Positions 9,944 to 19,255 of a stretch of 64,000 bases of DNA are shown piece after piece. The translations under genes and the position numbers were made by a program. Every line of letters begins with the position of its first letter. Position 1 is the first letter of the stretch. The notes under the pieces were generated by a model. The model was not told the DNA's origin, made no database searches, and worked only from the letters and a program-made list of their open reading frames with translations. The DNA lies in NCBI GenBank assembly GCA_019307815.1, contig JAFDIV010000001.1, positions 310,001 through 374,000 on the forward strand, in the 5' to 3' direction. Source of the DNA: Deltaproteobacteria bacterium (GTDB taxonomy: Bacteria > Desulfobacterota > DSM-4660 > Desulfatiglandales > Desulfatiglandaceae).

Positions 9944-11287
9944 ATGACCATACAACAGATGCGAAGGGATGCTGAAGATATTTTTCGTAAGGCGGTTCGG
10001 GCCGTGGATCCCTTTGAGGCCGTGAAGAGGACGGTTTTGTTGGATGGCAAGGATCTCTTGGTGTCTTTGGCCAAAGGGGGAGTCGATCGGATCAATCTCC
10101 CAGAGGTGAATCGAATCTTTTTGGTTGGTGGTGGAAAGGCCACCGCCCCTATGGCAAAGGCCATGGAACAGATTTTAGGCCAGAGGATCACCAAAGGTAT
10201 TGTCATTGTAAAATATGGCTTTGCCGAACCGCTGGCCTATGTGGAGGTGATCGAGGCAGGTCACCCACTTCCTGACCAAGAAGGGTTGAAGGGTACCAAA
10301 AGGATCCTGGAGCTCCTTGCCCAAGCAGGGGAAAAGGACCTCATTTTTTCATTGATATCCGGCGGGGGGTCGGCCCTTTTACCATGTCCTGCTGATGACA
10401 TCACCCTTGAGGAAAAGCAGACCGTCACCGAGATGCTGTTGGACTGCGGGGCAAGCATTGATGAGATGAATGCTGTGCGGAAACACATCTCTTGTTCAAA
10501 GGGCGGGCAAATGGCCAGAGCGGCCTTTCCAGCCAAGACCATCAATCTCATGCTTTCTGATGTGGTAGGGGATAACATGGATGTGATAGCCAGCGGTCCC
10601 TTTGTGCCTGATGCTTCCACCTTTAAGACGGCCCTAGATGTCTTCAGAAAGTACGGGCTTCAAGGAGTTCCTTCCCGTGTGGAGCACTATCTTCAGGCAG
10701 GGGTAGAGGGCAAGGTCCCCGAGACTCCAAAGCAAGATGATCCCATCTTTGATCGCGTGCAGAACATTATTGTGGGAAGCAATATGCTGGCCTTGGAAGC
10801 CGCAGAGACCAGGGCAAGGGAGCTGGGTTATAATAGCCTGATTCTGTCTTCTATGGTGGAGGGGGAGACAAGGGAGGTGGCCAAGGTCCATGCGGCCATT
10901 GCAAAGGAGATTGTAAAAACCGGCCGTCCGGTTCCGGCTCCTGCATGTATCATCTCCGGCGGGGAAACCACTGTTACCATCCGGGGCCAGGGCTTGGGCG
11001 GGAGGAATCAGGAGTTCTGTCTTGCAGCGGCTATAGAGCTAAAAGGGCTTTCTGCAGAAGTGGTCATGCTCAGCGGTGGCACTGATGGTAATGATGGTCC
11101 CACGGATGCTGCTGGAGGCCTAGTGGATACGGATACACTCAAGAGGTCGGAAGAAAAGGGGCTTGATTCAATAGCGTTTCTCCAGAATAACGACGCCTAC
11201 CATTTTCTTCAGCAGACCGGGGATCTTTTGATCACTGGCCCAACCAGGACCAATGTAATGGACGTACGCCTAATCTTGGTCAAATAG
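9944..11287 (+). CDS. Glycerate 2-kinase, MOFRL family
   Basis: About 447 residues from ATG 9944 (AGGAGG at 9931-9936 gives ideal spacing; ATG 9938 is too close). It has the N-terminal glycerate-kinase fold with VGGGKATAPMAKAME and SGGGSALLPCP, and the C-terminal MOFRL domain with GGETTVTIRGQGLGGRNQEF and SGGTDGNDGPTDAAGG. The enzyme phosphorylates D-glycerate to 2-phosphoglycerate in the cytosol. It lies convergent to the glycosyl-glycerate cluster, which fits a role in glycerate turnover, although a shared pathway is only inferred. Confidence 0.92.
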   Translation: MTIQQMRRDAEDIFRKAVRAVDPFEAVKRTVLLDGKDLLVSLAKGGVDRINLPEVNRIFLVGGGKATAPMAKAMEQILGQRITKGIVIVKYGFAEPLAYVEVIEAGHPLPDQEGLKGTKRILELLAQAGEKDLIFSLISGGGSALLPCPADDITLEEKQTVTEMLLDCGASIDEMNAVRKHISCSKGGQMARAAFPAKTINLMLSDVVGDNMDVIASGPFVPDASTFKTALDVFRKYGLQGVPSRVEHYLQAGVEGKVPETPKQDDPIFDRVQNIIVGSNMLALEAAETRARELGYNSLILSSMVEGETREVAKVHAAIAKEIVKTGRPVPAPACIISGGETTVTIRGQGLGGRNQEFCLAAAIELKGLSAEVVMLSGGTDGNDGPTDAAGGLVDTDTLKRSEEKGLDSIAFLQNNDAYHFLQQTGDLLITGPTRTNVMDVRLILVK

Positions 11288-11309
11288 CAGGGCCAAAGAC
11301 CGAGTGTAA

Positions 11310-12539
11310 CTATTTTTTCTCCTTCCAGCGCCTGAGCAGATAGGGCTTGGTCATTTCAAAGGTCATGCAATCTTCTTCAATGGTGTCTTCTGCCTGCTTT
11401 ATGGACATCCTTTTGGTCTTGCGCACGAAAGAGAGGGTCTTGCCAAAGTAAAGGGGGATAAGGGAATCCATCATCAGATCCCGGTCCACAACGCTGTCCC
11501 GGTAAGATATGGCCACATCAAAAAGGAGCCGTGCCCAGAGGTCTGTGGGAAAATTGAATTCGTTTTCTTTAAGGCTCCGTATTTCCAGGAGCTTGTTGAA
11601 AACGTCGCGACTCAATATTTTTTGCCACAGGTCTTGGTATTCATCAAAGCCTCCGTGGAATTTTTTGAGCAGGTTTTGGGTATCCACCTCGACCTTTGGA
11701 GGCATCTCCACTTCGCCCAGCCCGAAGCCGTAAATGGCTGTGGGTCTGCTGTATTTCACCTTCATCCAGATATGGCTGAAGTGGGTCATCAGGGTAAATA
11801 TCGTTCCTACCACCTGTCTGAACATAGGGCCTAGATGGGCTCCCGGGTCCTTTGTGCGATGTATCTTAGGCCTTCCCATGAATGACTGGCAGATCCTGGC
11901 TTTGTTGGTGATAGCCAGGGTTGTCATCCAGATATCAATCCCGAAATGGCCTACGGCATCGTCCCAGGTGTCGCTTTTAAGATAAACGGCAGCTAGTTTC
12001 CCCGAGAAGCCAAAATCTCCTCCAATGGGTTGGCGCACCCTTCTGCCATATAGTGTCCTTGTCATTGGATAGGCAATACCGTTAGTGATGGTCCCATCAT
12101 ATTTGTGCCGTATGTATAATGGGGCGACATAGGAAAAGCCATTGTAAAGGGGCTCAGCCAGATGTTTGATCCATTCCGGCGTGATACTTTTAAGATCGGC
12201 ATCCACTACCACTACCGCCTTGGCTTGAAGATCTAGCACTTTTTGGAAGAGATTCCTAAAATTGTTTCCTTTACCCTTTATTCCAGGTGGTGTGCAAAGG
12301 CAAATTTTTGGCGTTTTTGTGGGTGTATTCATAAATACTTGTCCAGTCCCATCCGACGAACTGTTATCACAATTTATTATTACTGCCCTTTTTTGGCCAA
12401 AGTATTTAGTCAGGCCCTCATCCGCTTGAGAAGTTGGGAAGGCGATAGAGTCAGCTTCATTGTAAGAAGGAATGCATACCACTATTTCGGCCTTTTTCAC
12501 ACCATAGGGGTTTATTTCAGGTTCAAAGTTATTTAACAT
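11310..12539 (-). CDS. Glycosyltransferase of the glycosyl-glycerate cluster
   Basis: A 409-residue GT-A transferase. The fold begins IVVCIPSYNEAD, with the metal site VVVDADLKSI and an acceptor loop around QPIGGDFGFSGK and HFGIDIWMT. It resembles glucosylglycerate or mannosylglycerate synthases. ATG 12539 follows GGGAGGA at 8 bases and overlaps the end of the phosphatase gene by 11 bases. With the phosphatase and the second transferase it forms a three-gene set for a negatively charged sugar-glycerate osmolyte. It may add a second sugar (mannosylglucosylglycerate-type) or make the glycoside directly; the sugar donor cannot be told. Confidence 0.78.
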   Translation of the reverse strand: MLNNFEPEINPYGVKKAEIVVCIPSYNEADSIAFPTSQADEGLTKYFGQKRAVIINCDNSSSDGTGQVFMNTPTKTPKICLCTPPGIKGKGNNFRNLFQKVLDLQAKAVVVVDADLKSITPEWIKHLAEPLYNGFSYVAPLYIRHKYDGTITNGIAYPMTRTLYGRRVRQPIGGDFGFSGKLAAVYLKSDTWDDAVGHFGIDIWMTTLAITNKARICQSFMGRPKIHRTKDPGAHLGPMFRQVVGTIFTLMTHFSHIWMKVKYSRPTAIYGFGLGEVEMPPKVEVDTQNLLKKFHGGFDEYQDLWQKILSRDVFNKLLEIRSLKENEFNFPTDLWARLLFDVAISYRDSVVDRDLMMDSLIPLYFGKTLSFVRKTKRMSIKQAEDTIEEDCMTFEMTKPYLLRRWKEKK

Positions 12540-13395
12540 CAACGTATTCCTCCCTGGTTTTCAGAAAGTTTAGAATCGCTTGATTCCAGCCCTTTGGACC
12601 CTTTTCTCTCGGTACCAAAATATCCTGCACCCTTCCTTTTGCATCATTCAAGGTTTGAGGGTTTCCTACAAAGATCGCCAGATCCACAACTTCCAACATA
12701 GGCAGATCGTTCTCGCTGTCTCCTACCCCAATTGAAAAGACATTATGACCAATTTTTCTGTACAACTCAATTAACCATTTTGTGGCTCGACCCTTATCTG
12801 ATCTCCCATGTAAATGATAAAATCGGCCTCCTTTTGTGATATGAAGGTTTCTCCTTTTTGCGGCTTCAAAGAGGTCTAACTCAGGAGCATTTCCCTTATC
12901 CAGGATAAGAAATGGCTCGTCATATTCCCGTTGGGCCGCCCTTATGGCCTCATCAATACTGAGACCCGTCAGCCTGGAAATCTCTTGGGGGGTCATTTGG
13001 GAAAAGCCCTTCATTTTCCAACCCAATTCTTGAGCCATATCTTCAAATGCCTTTACAAGCCTGGAATAAGGAACTCCCAGTGACCACCTCCATAGGCCAT
13101 CCACCGAGTCAGCCCCCTCAGAAGGCCGATTAAACCGTTTTTTTGGAAAGAATACCCCTCCACCGTTTTCGGTCACAAAAGGATCGAATATGCAAAGGGC
13201 TTCTCTGAGTACCATGAGCTCTGCTCGGGTCTTACTGGTGACCAAAACAATGGGAATCGAGTGGCGCCTGCATTCTTCTACAGCACTTTCGGCCTTCTTC
13301 CAAGAGTAGGAGACATTGTCTAACAATGTTCCGTCAAGATCGGTAAAGATGATGAAAAAAGGGGAGTGCGCCTCCCCACCATAGGAATCTGCCAT
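12529..13395 (-). CDS. Mannosyl/glucosyl-3-phosphoglycerate phosphatase (HAD-IIB)
   Basis: A 288-residue HAD phosphatase. Motif I is FTDLDGTLLDN, motif II is VTSKTRAEL and motif IV is GVGDSENDLPML, with the ENGGGVFFP segment typical of the MPGP family. These enzymes remove phosphate from mannosyl- or glucosyl-3-phosphoglycerate to give the free osmolyte. ATG 13395 is preceded by AAAGGA. The gene lies 18 bases after the upstream transferase gene and overlaps the following one, so the three are probably a single operon. Confidence 0.87.
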   Translation of the reverse strand: MADSYGGEAHSPFFIIFTDLDGTLLDNVSYSWKKAESAVEECRRHSIPIVLVTSKTRAELMVLREALCIFDPFVTENGGGVFFPKKRFNRPSEGADSVDGLWRWSLGVPYSRLVKAFEDMAQELGWKMKGFSQMTPQEISRLTGLSIDEAIRAAQREYDEPFLILDKGNAPELDLFEAAKRRNLHITKGGRFYHLHGRSDKGRATKWLIELYRKIGHNVFSIGVGDSENDLPMLEVVDLAIFVGNPQTLNDAKGRVQDILVPREKGPKGWNQAILNFLKTREEYVDVK

Positions 13396-13413
13396 TTGAT
13401 CCTTTTCTCCTAC

Positions 13414-14706
13414 TTATGCAAAGCGCCGCTTTTCATCCTCCACAACTTCCACGATGTCGTAAAAGATACGGGGTAATTTGTTGTTCACCCGCTCCCATGA
13501 TACGGTTTGGGGTGTTTCAAAGATTCTTGCTTGGCTTTTCTTTTCTACTGCTAGTATGGCCTCTGCAAGCCCGTTTTCCAAAAAGGGTTTGAACTCGGGA
13601 TAGGAATTGACAAACCGGAGGAACCTCTCGGTTATACGGTAAGGCGAGCTTAGGATTTCGCCTGCCTGAAGGATACAATTTCGGAATACCTCTCGTACAA
13701 GGAATTCCTCTTGATCCCTATTGTAGTGCAGGTTGCTGAAATCAGCGTCATCGGAGTATTTTCTTATTTGTTCTTCTGCAATGGCCTGATAGGTAATGGC
13801 CAGATCCCTGAAAAAGGTATCTGAAATTTCAAGTCCTTCTTCAATAATGAGTGCATTCATCAAGGTCGTTACAATGTCGACTGCCATTCGGTTGAGACCC
13901 TTGTGCTGATCTTGGACAGAGATCTCTTGGTGTTTGTGGTCAAAGGGTTCTTCTGAGAACATGACCTCTGCGGCTGAGGAGGCCTTACGATAGACCTCGA
14001 TCAATGTGAATATCTCTACCCCCCAATTGGTTGCAAACCGCATCTTTTTCAACAAATCGGTCCGAAATGCCACCTCTCCAGAGAGTTGATACTTGAAGCT
14101 GAGCAAAAATTCAATCAGCCTCAAGACCTTTTCTTCCTTGCTTTCGGTGAATTTTCTTTTGAGCGCCAGGAGAAGTGGATCCAAAAGCAATCTTTTGACC
14201 CGTCCATAGATTTCCCTATTGGCAAGACGTGCATAAAATGCCTTGGCAAAGTCGTAATCCAGCACTACCACGGGGAAAAGCAACCTGTGAAGCTGAACCC
14301 GCTTGAACGTTCGGATATCTGCATCAATTAGACCAATGGCCTGGGCGCCAAGGGCAATGGCAATGCCGAAGCTGAGGAACATGTTTTTGCCCTTTCCCGG
14401 ATCGCTGATATTAAAGCCTGCCTGACCAAGCTGGTCGTATATGGAGGAGAACCCAGGGCCGTCATTCCATTGGATCAGGTAGTTCCTAATGCCAGCAGTG
14501 CGGATGAGATCTCTTAATTGAAAGGCCTCCTGCTCTGAGGCCCTGTCTAACCCAAAGATAATGGTAGCCAAATAGGTTACGTCTTTGAGCTGTCTCAATA
14601 TGTTATCGAAAACAGGGCGATTTGTGGAATCCATATACTCGCTGGCAAGAAGGGGGATGACAAGCACGGTCTTTTTCCACTTGGAGTGCAATCGGAGCTG
14701 AGACAT
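13414..14706 (-). CDS. Glucosyl-3-phosphoglycerate synthase-like glycosyltransferase
   Basis: A 430-residue GT-A protein with an N-terminal VIPLLASEY strand, a DGPGFSSIYDQLG region, GKGKNMFLSFGIA and the metal motif IGLIDADIRTF. The GKG and DAD spacing and the length match GpgS-type enzymes that join a nucleotide-sugar to 3-phosphoglycerate. It is the first gene of the cluster and would supply the substrate for the phosphatase just downstream. The donor (UDP- or GDP-glucose, or mannose) is not readable from sequence. Confidence 0.82.
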   Translation of the reverse strand: MSQLRLHSKWKKTVLVIPLLASEYMDSTNRPVFDNILRQLKDVTYLATIIFGLDRASEQEAFQLRDLIRTAGIRNYLIQWNDGPGFSSIYDQLGQAGFNISDPGKGKNMFLSFGIAIALGAQAIGLIDADIRTFKRVQLHRLLFPVVVLDYDFAKAFYARLANREIYGRVKRLLLDPLLLALKRKFTESKEEKVLRLIEFLLSFKYQLSGEVAFRTDLLKKMRFATNWGVEIFTLIEVYRKASSAAEVMFSEEPFDHKHQEISVQDQHKGLNRMAVDIVTTLMNALIIEEGLEISDTFFRDLAITYQAIAEEQIRKYSDDADFSNLHYNRDQEEFLVREVFRNCILQAGEILSSPYRITERFLRFVNSYPEFKPFLENGLAEAILAVEKKSQARIFETPQTVSWERVNNKLPRIFYDIVEVVEDEKRRFA

Positions 14707-14813
14707 GAGGTGCTTACGATCTTGCCGCAGGATATGAAATGTGGTTATTCGCCCGCTGTTTTGAGAGAAGTCTGAAATGGTAAATCACCTCCGATTGATT
14801 TTGCCCGACCGTC

Positions 14814-16022
14814 TTAGCAACTTGAAAGAAGATAACCAAATCCCTCTTCTTTGTCAACAAGGCTGCGGTGGGTGAAGGCCCCTCCAAGACGGAAGGGACG
14901 AAGATATGTCAAAGGGTTTACAAGGATCTGTCTATAGGACCTTTTTCCTGACATGACCTCCATCATGCCTTCGCACATGCGCTCCCCGTAAATCCGAAAA
15001 AACAAGGCCCCCACCCTTGGGTGGTCATAAATACATCTGGCAGCCTTTCTGGCCCAATTTAGATCATTCAATATCTTACGATCTAATAGGGTCTCATAGC
15101 ATTGTTTGACCTTTTCCTCCACAAAATTACCAAATCTGATGGCCCTTGCGGCCAGTTGCCCGCTCAGAATCGCATTGGATATACCTTCAGCCATGAGGGG
15201 ATCGGCAAGCCCTGCAGCATCGCCTACAAGAAGGACACGGTTTTTCACAAAAGTAGAGGTACGTGGTCTTAGAGGGATGACAGAGACCTTCTTTTTCATA
15301 CCCTGGATCCGGTCGATCCCAAGGAACCGAAGGTAATCGTCAAATAGCCTTTTGAGGTCAATGGGGCCTTTGCGCAGTCGACCCACTCCCACTGAAAGGT
15401 GTTTTTCCTTGGGAAAGACCCAGCCATAGCCTTGGGGAACAAAGCCTATGTCAAACCGAGCAGCACGGTTGAACCGCTGAAACTGGGCCCTGTCCAGGTA
15501 TAGTTCACACCCTAACGCGGGTACCAAGTCTTGAGGACCTCCAAATCCAGCCCTCCTGGCAGTGATACTCAAGGCGCCGTCAGCCCCTATAACAAAACGG
15601 CAAGTGAAGCCACCATTAGTAGTTATGACCTTTGTGTGTTTGGGGTGAAAGTCCAGGTCTATGACCTTACAGGAGGTAAGCACCCTTGCCCCTGTTGATT
15701 TGGCCGCCTTGATTAGGGCCAGATCAAAATTTTCCCGCATTGCCATGGCAAGGATGGGCTCTGGTTTTTTGGTGATCAGACTGAGATTGCAACTGAGGAT
15801 ATTTACCCTAGTTTCATAACAGTAGCGTTCTATTGCTTGATAAACTGACCTCGGCACATGGTCAAGCCCTCGGAACACCAAACCGCCTGCACATGGTTTG
15901 GCCCTGGGCAAAGGCGTCTTTTCCAGCACCAAAACCTTTAGGCCGTAAGATGACAGCTCCCTGGCCGCTGATGCGCCCCCAGGGCCTGCTCCCACAATTA
16001 TTATGTCGTAATTTACAGTCAT
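14814..16022 (-). CDS. Geranylgeranyl reductase family FAD-dependent oxidoreductase
   Basis: A 402-residue flavoprotein starting with a dinucleotide-binding fold, IIIVGAGPGGASAARELS, and an E in VLVLEK that would bind the ribose. It has the family motif KPCAGGLVFRG and the second FAD motif LLVGDAAGLADPLMAEG. Relatives reduce isoprenoid double bonds or act as tryptophan-halogenase-like oxidoreductases. In bacteria of this type the substrate may be a quinone side chain or a lipid. The gene stands alone between the osmolyte cluster and a divergent hypothetical gene. Confidence 0.88.
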   Translation of the reverse strand: MTVNYDIIIVGAGPGGASAARELSSYGLKVLVLEKTPLPRAKPCAGGLVFRGLDHVPRSVYQAIERYCYETRVNILSCNLSLITKKPEPILAMAMRENFDLALIKAAKSTGARVLTSCKVIDLDFHPKHTKVITTNGGFTCRFVIGADGALSITARRAGFGGPQDLVPALGCELYLDRAQFQRFNRAARFDIGFVPQGYGWVFPKEKHLSVGVGRLRKGPIDLKRLFDDYLRFLGIDRIQGMKKKVSVIPLRPRTSTFVKNRVLLVGDAAGLADPLMAEGISNAILSGQLAARAIRFGNFVEEKVKQCYETLLDRKILNDLNWARKAARCIYDHPRVGALFFRIYGERMCEGMMEVMSGKRSYRQILVNPLTYLRPFRLGGAFTHRSLVDKEEGFGYLLSSC

Positions 16023-16209
16023 GTGATCTTCTAATCACCCTATAGTAAGCCTCCAATTTTATACACCATTTTAGGCCTTGAAACACCCAAAAACCCCTGA
16101 ATCATGGATAGAATTCCCTTGAAAGGGGAACCTGGAGCTGATAATTTGAAAAACACCTTGTGCATTGGTTACTAAAGGATCACCTTAGAGCATGCTGGTA
16201 TGAAGCACC

Positions 16210-16542
16210 ATGAGAGAAGGGATCCTAGATAAGAACATGAAGCTGGCGAGGCTGAGGGATGAAGAACTTGAGGCCCTCCAGGAGTTGGAGAGGCGTTTGG
16301 GAGATATCTGTCTGATTGCTGTTGAGAAGACAGAGGCGTTTTATGTGCTTGAGGCCAAGGTCGGGCCAAATACTTGGAAACCGGTCGCTGAGGTATACAC
16401 GGAGATCGAAGGCCTCAGGTCCTATTATTTTGATGAGGACAGTGCGCGGCTTTCAAAGGGTGCATTGAAGAGCCTGCTGGCTTCTACGGATTCCCTCAAG
16501 CGGATAAAAAGACCGATCCGGATCCGAAAAATCAAGGAGTAA
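16210..16542 (+). CDS. Hypothetical protein (110 aa)
   Basis: A compact alpha/beta-looking protein. The segment MKLARLRDEELEALQELERRL forms a charged helix and is followed by strands CLIAVEK and FYVLEAKVG, then a basic C-terminal tail (RIKRPIRIRKIKE). An internal ATG at 16237 is an alternative start; neither has a strong ribosome site. I do not recognise a family. It is about 65 bases upstream of an HD-domain gene on the same strand. Confidence 0.6.
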   Translation: MREGILDKNMKLARLRDEELEALQELERRLGDICLIAVEKTEAFYVLEAKVGPNTWKPVAEVYTEIEGLRSYYFDEDSARLSKGALKSLLASTDSLKRIKRPIRIRKIKE

Positions 16543-16606
16543 AAACGGCTGTTTTGAGGGCCTTTGTCCCAATATAGGCGATATCTTTTTTATATTTGAC
16601 TAAAAA

Positions 16607-17170
16607 ATGATACCCTCGCCCCAAGAATGCCTGAGGATAATGGATCATTATGGAATGTGGGATAACATCAAGGCCCATTCCCTTCAAGTGGCCAAGGTGG
16701 CGCTACTTATTGGCCAGGGCATTTGGAAGAAGGGCGAGGACATCTCCTTGCCCCTGGTGCTGGCAGGGGCCCTGCTCCATGATATCGGCAAGACAGAGGC
16801 CCTAAGGAAAGGAGGAGACCATGTGGAAATCGGAAAGACGATTTGCGTTGAGCAGGGCCTCAAGGAGGTGGCCCAAATCGTGGCTGAACATGTGCGATTA
16901 AGGTCCTTTTGCTCCAATGGAGTGGTCCAGGAAAAGGAGATTGTTTACTATGCGGACAAGCGGGTGAATCATGATCAGATCGTAAGCCTGGAAGAACGCC
17001 TGGATTACATTCTCAGCCGTTATGCAAGGAAAGATCCCAGGCTGAGACAGGCCATTGTGAAGAACTTTCACATGTGCAAGGAGGTGGAGAAGAAACTTTT
17101 TACCTATCTGGATTTCCATCCTTGGGAAGTTAGGAAGCTTGCTCTTAAGCAAAGTATCTTAGTGAAGTAA
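16607..17170 (+). CDS. HD domain phosphohydrolase
   Basis: A 187-residue protein with the HD signature: an early histidine in HSLQVAKVA, then ALLHDIGKTEAL (the HD pair), then HVEIGKTIC and VAEHVRLRSF. HDIG-type proteins are metal-dependent phosphohydrolases acting on nucleotides or RNA ends. The substrate is unknown. No good ribosome site precedes ATG 16607. It lies 16 bases before the MCE lipoprotein gene, so the two are probably co-transcribed. Confidence 0.82.
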   Translation: MIPSPQECLRIMDHYGMWDNIKAHSLQVAKVALLIGQGIWKKGEDISLPLVLAGALLHDIGKTEALRKGGDHVEIGKTICVEQGLKEVAQIVAEHVRLRSFCSNGVVQEKEIVYYADKRVNHDQIVSLEERLDYILSRYARKDPRLRQAIVKNFHMCKEVEKKLFTYLDFHPWEVRKLALKQSILVK

Positions 17171-17186
17171 AAAAAGGAGATCTAGG

Positions 17187-17864
17187 ATGATTGGAATAAG
17201 ATTATTGGGTGTTATTTTTATAGGATGGTTTTTGGCAGCGTGCCAAGGTAATGCATTCACCATTCATGTTCGCTTCCCCGATGTCAAGGGCCTGGTAAAG
17301 GAAGATCGAGTCCTTTTGAACGAGCAACAGATCGGAAAGGTGGCAGGTGTGAAATACACGTCAAAGGCGGACTTTCTTGTAGATATCGCCGTGGCAGAAC
17401 AATTCAAGGCCAAGTTGACGGACAAGGCCCGGTTTTATGTGGTTCAAGATACAGGGCGGCCAGGGAGGGCAGCGGTAGAGGTGTTTGCCTCAGGCGAAGG
17501 GGGTAATCCCTTGCAAGAAGGTGCCGTGGTCCAGGGCTCCACAAAGACCGAAGACATGGTCAATGATCTTTTTGCAAGCATGCAAGAGGGCTTGAGAGAA
17601 CTGGAAGGTCAGCTGGAGGAGTTCGTGGACAATTTGAAAGAAATACCCCAAAAAGAAGAGATCGAGAGATTGCGAAAGGAACTTGCCCGCCTTGCTGAAC
17701 AGATGAAACGGGCGGGGAAATCGGCCAAGGAAAAGCTTGAAAAGGAAGTAATTCCTCGGATTGAACAGGAGATCCAACGGCTGAAAGAAAAACTTAGAAA
17801 GCTGGGCCGTGAGGATGAAGCCAAGCCGCTTGAGGTGGAACTGGAACAACTGAAGAAGATCTAA
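17187..17864 (+). CDS. MCE/MlaD-domain lipoprotein with coiled-coil tail
   Basis: A 225-residue protein with a lipoprotein signal (lipobox LAAC, cysteine near residue 19), then an MCE domain (FPDVKGLVKEDRVLLNEQQI, about residues 30-110), then about 100 residues of strongly charged heptad-like helix. MCE proteins line lipid-transport channels in the envelope of double-membrane bacteria. A stand-alone MCE lipoprotein without MlaE/MlaF partners next to it is notable; partners may be elsewhere. AAGGAGAT lies just before ATG 17187. Confidence 0.82.
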   Translation: MIGIRLLGVIFIGWFLAACQGNAFTIHVRFPDVKGLVKEDRVLLNEQQIGKVAGVKYTSKADFLVDIAVAEQFKAKLTDKARFYVVQDTGRPGRAAVEVFASGEGGNPLQEGAVVQGSTKTEDMVNDLFASMQEGLRELEGQLEEFVDNLKEIPQKEEIERLRKELARLAEQMKRAGKSAKEKLEKEVIPRIEQEIQRLKEKLRKLGREDEAKPLEVELEQLKKI

Positions 17865-18028
17865 CCTCTGTTTATAAGGAAAGGGAAATTTTTCCTAATA
17901 GGATTTTTGCATTGACTTGGTGCCAATACACGCTCTTGCTGTGGCTCTGTGGTAAAGAACCTAGTAACATGCCCCATGATAGGCGCTGTGATTTACCAGA
18001 GTTATGAGAGAGGTGGGGTTATTCCACC

Positions 18029-18229
18029 ATGTCCATAAGGATGATCGCCAAGGATCTTTACCGGTTGCAGAAGGAAGTGGAGCGGCTCGAAAGGGAATTG
18101 GCCCACTGCCCTCCTGAAAAAAGGGCTGAACTGGAAGCAGCCCTTAGGGAGGCCAAGGCTGAGAGGGATAAGGCTCGTCAAGCCCTTGAAGGCATTAAGG
18201 AGCCACCCCCCTATAGGAAACCCTGGTGA
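18029..18229 (+). CDS. Small coiled-coil protein (66 aa)
   Basis: A short, almost wholly helical protein (AKDLYRLQKEVERLERELA, then KRAELEAALREAKAERDKA) ending in a proline-rich PPPYRKPW. A GAGAGGTGG ribosome site lies about 12 bases before the ATG. I recall similar small proteins in sulfate-reducer-type genomes, but I cannot name a function. It is convergent with the ZnuA-like gene. Confidence 0.62.
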   Translation: MSIRMIAKDLYRLQKEVERLERELAHCPPEKRAELEAALREAKAERDKARQALEGIKEPPPYRKPW

Positions 18230-18262
18230 GCAGGATTATCCCTTTTTCCTGTATGGCACGTC

Positions 18263-19150
18263 CTATCTGAGTGCCTTTTTAATATTCTTGGCTGCACGGA
18301 GTAGATTTTGGTCCCAATCAGGTGCCAGGGGATCAAGGATGATTATTTGTGCGCCGATGGCCTTGGCAATTACCTGAGGGACTTGAGTGGAAACTTGTGG
18401 CTGAACAAAGAGGTGCTTGAAACCGGATTCCTTGGCAAACTGAATGAGTGATTGTAGATCCTTGGGACGGGGCTTTTTGCCTTCCCGCTCAATTGCTATT
18501 TGCCTCAGCCCGTAGGTTCGCGCGAAATAACCCCACGCAGGGTGATATACCATAAATCGGTTCTTCCCATCCGCATTGGCAAATAAATCTCGGATTTTCA
18601 GATCCAAGTCCACTATGTTCGAGGCGAGCTTCCTAAAATTGGCTTCATACATCTCTTTGTAGTTTGGGTCAGTTTGCAGGAGCCCTTCCAGAACATTTCT
18701 GGCCTGCAAAATGGCAAGGGGAGGCGAAAGCCAGATGTGGGGGTCCATGGCACTTTTTTTTACTGTAAATGGCTGATAGGCTGTGGATTCCATTGGTACT
18801 CGCTCGATTCCTGTATAGACGGGGCGGATGAGGATACGGGGGTGGGCGCTCAAGAATCGGGACAGCCACGCGGATTCAAAGGGTACACCAATGGTAAAGT
18901 AGAGCTTGCACTTGGAAAGGGATGCCATTTGCCTCGGTTTTGGCTCATAGGTGGCTGGATTGCCTCCAGGCGGAACCATAACCAGCACTCGGACACGGTG
19001 ACCACCTATCCTTTTTACAAAAAATGCCTGGGGCAAGATGCTTACTGCCACGGAGAAGGGTTGGGAGTTAGTTGCCATTGCAGGACAGATGGGCCCTGCC
19101 AAAATAAGTGCTAGGAAAAGCAAAAGGAATTTTGTAAGCTTATTTTTCAT
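18263..19150 (-). CDS. Metal ABC transporter substrate-binding protein (ZnuA-like)
   Basis: A 295-residue protein with a signal peptide (about residues 1-27, ending AMATNS). The mature protein has the cluster A-I fold: VAVSILPQAFFVKRIGG, PPGGNPATYEPKP with the first metal region, MDPHIWLSP with a metal histidine, YHPAWGYFARTYGL and the late FVQPQVS. It would bind zinc or manganese in the periplasm. It lacks the long His/Asp-rich loop of classical ZnuA. No permease or ATPase genes are adjacent, so its transporter is elsewhere or lost. Confidence 0.87.
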   Translation of the reverse strand: MKNKLTKFLLLFLALILAGPICPAMATNSQPFSVAVSILPQAFFVKRIGGHRVRVLVMVPPGGNPATYEPKPRQMASLSKCKLYFTIGVPFESAWLSRFLSAHPRILIRPVYTGIERVPMESTAYQPFTVKKSAMDPHIWLSPPLAILQARNVLEGLLQTDPNYKEMYEANFRKLASNIVDLDLKIRDLFANADGKNRFMVYHPAWGYFARTYGLRQIAIEREGKKPRPKDLQSLIQFAKESGFKHLFVQPQVSTQVPQVIAKAIGAQIIILDPLAPDWDQNLLRAAKNIKKALR

Positions 19151-19179
19151 GATGATGCCCTCTCATGTAAGCCTGGTAT

Positions 19180-19237
19180 CCAATAATATAGTCAATCTAG
19201 TTTATCTGAATTGGAAAAGTTTATCCAGTATTATTGG
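19180..19237. promoter_or_regulatory. Inverted repeat in the znuA-dsbD divergent promoter region
   Basis: CCAATAATA (19180-19188) is matched by TATTATTGG (19229-19237) across 40 bases in the gap between divergent genes. The heptamer GTTTATC also occurs twice between the arms, near 19200 and 19219. This could be a regulatory site for one or both genes, such as a metal-responsive operator, but no known box is recognised. Confidence 0.35.
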
Positions 19238-19255
19238 GTTGTTTAGAGTGCTGTA

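Noticed and set aside
9853..10206. 117-codon minus-strand frame
   Set aside because: Antisense to the start of glycerate kinase; no ribosome site or motifs.
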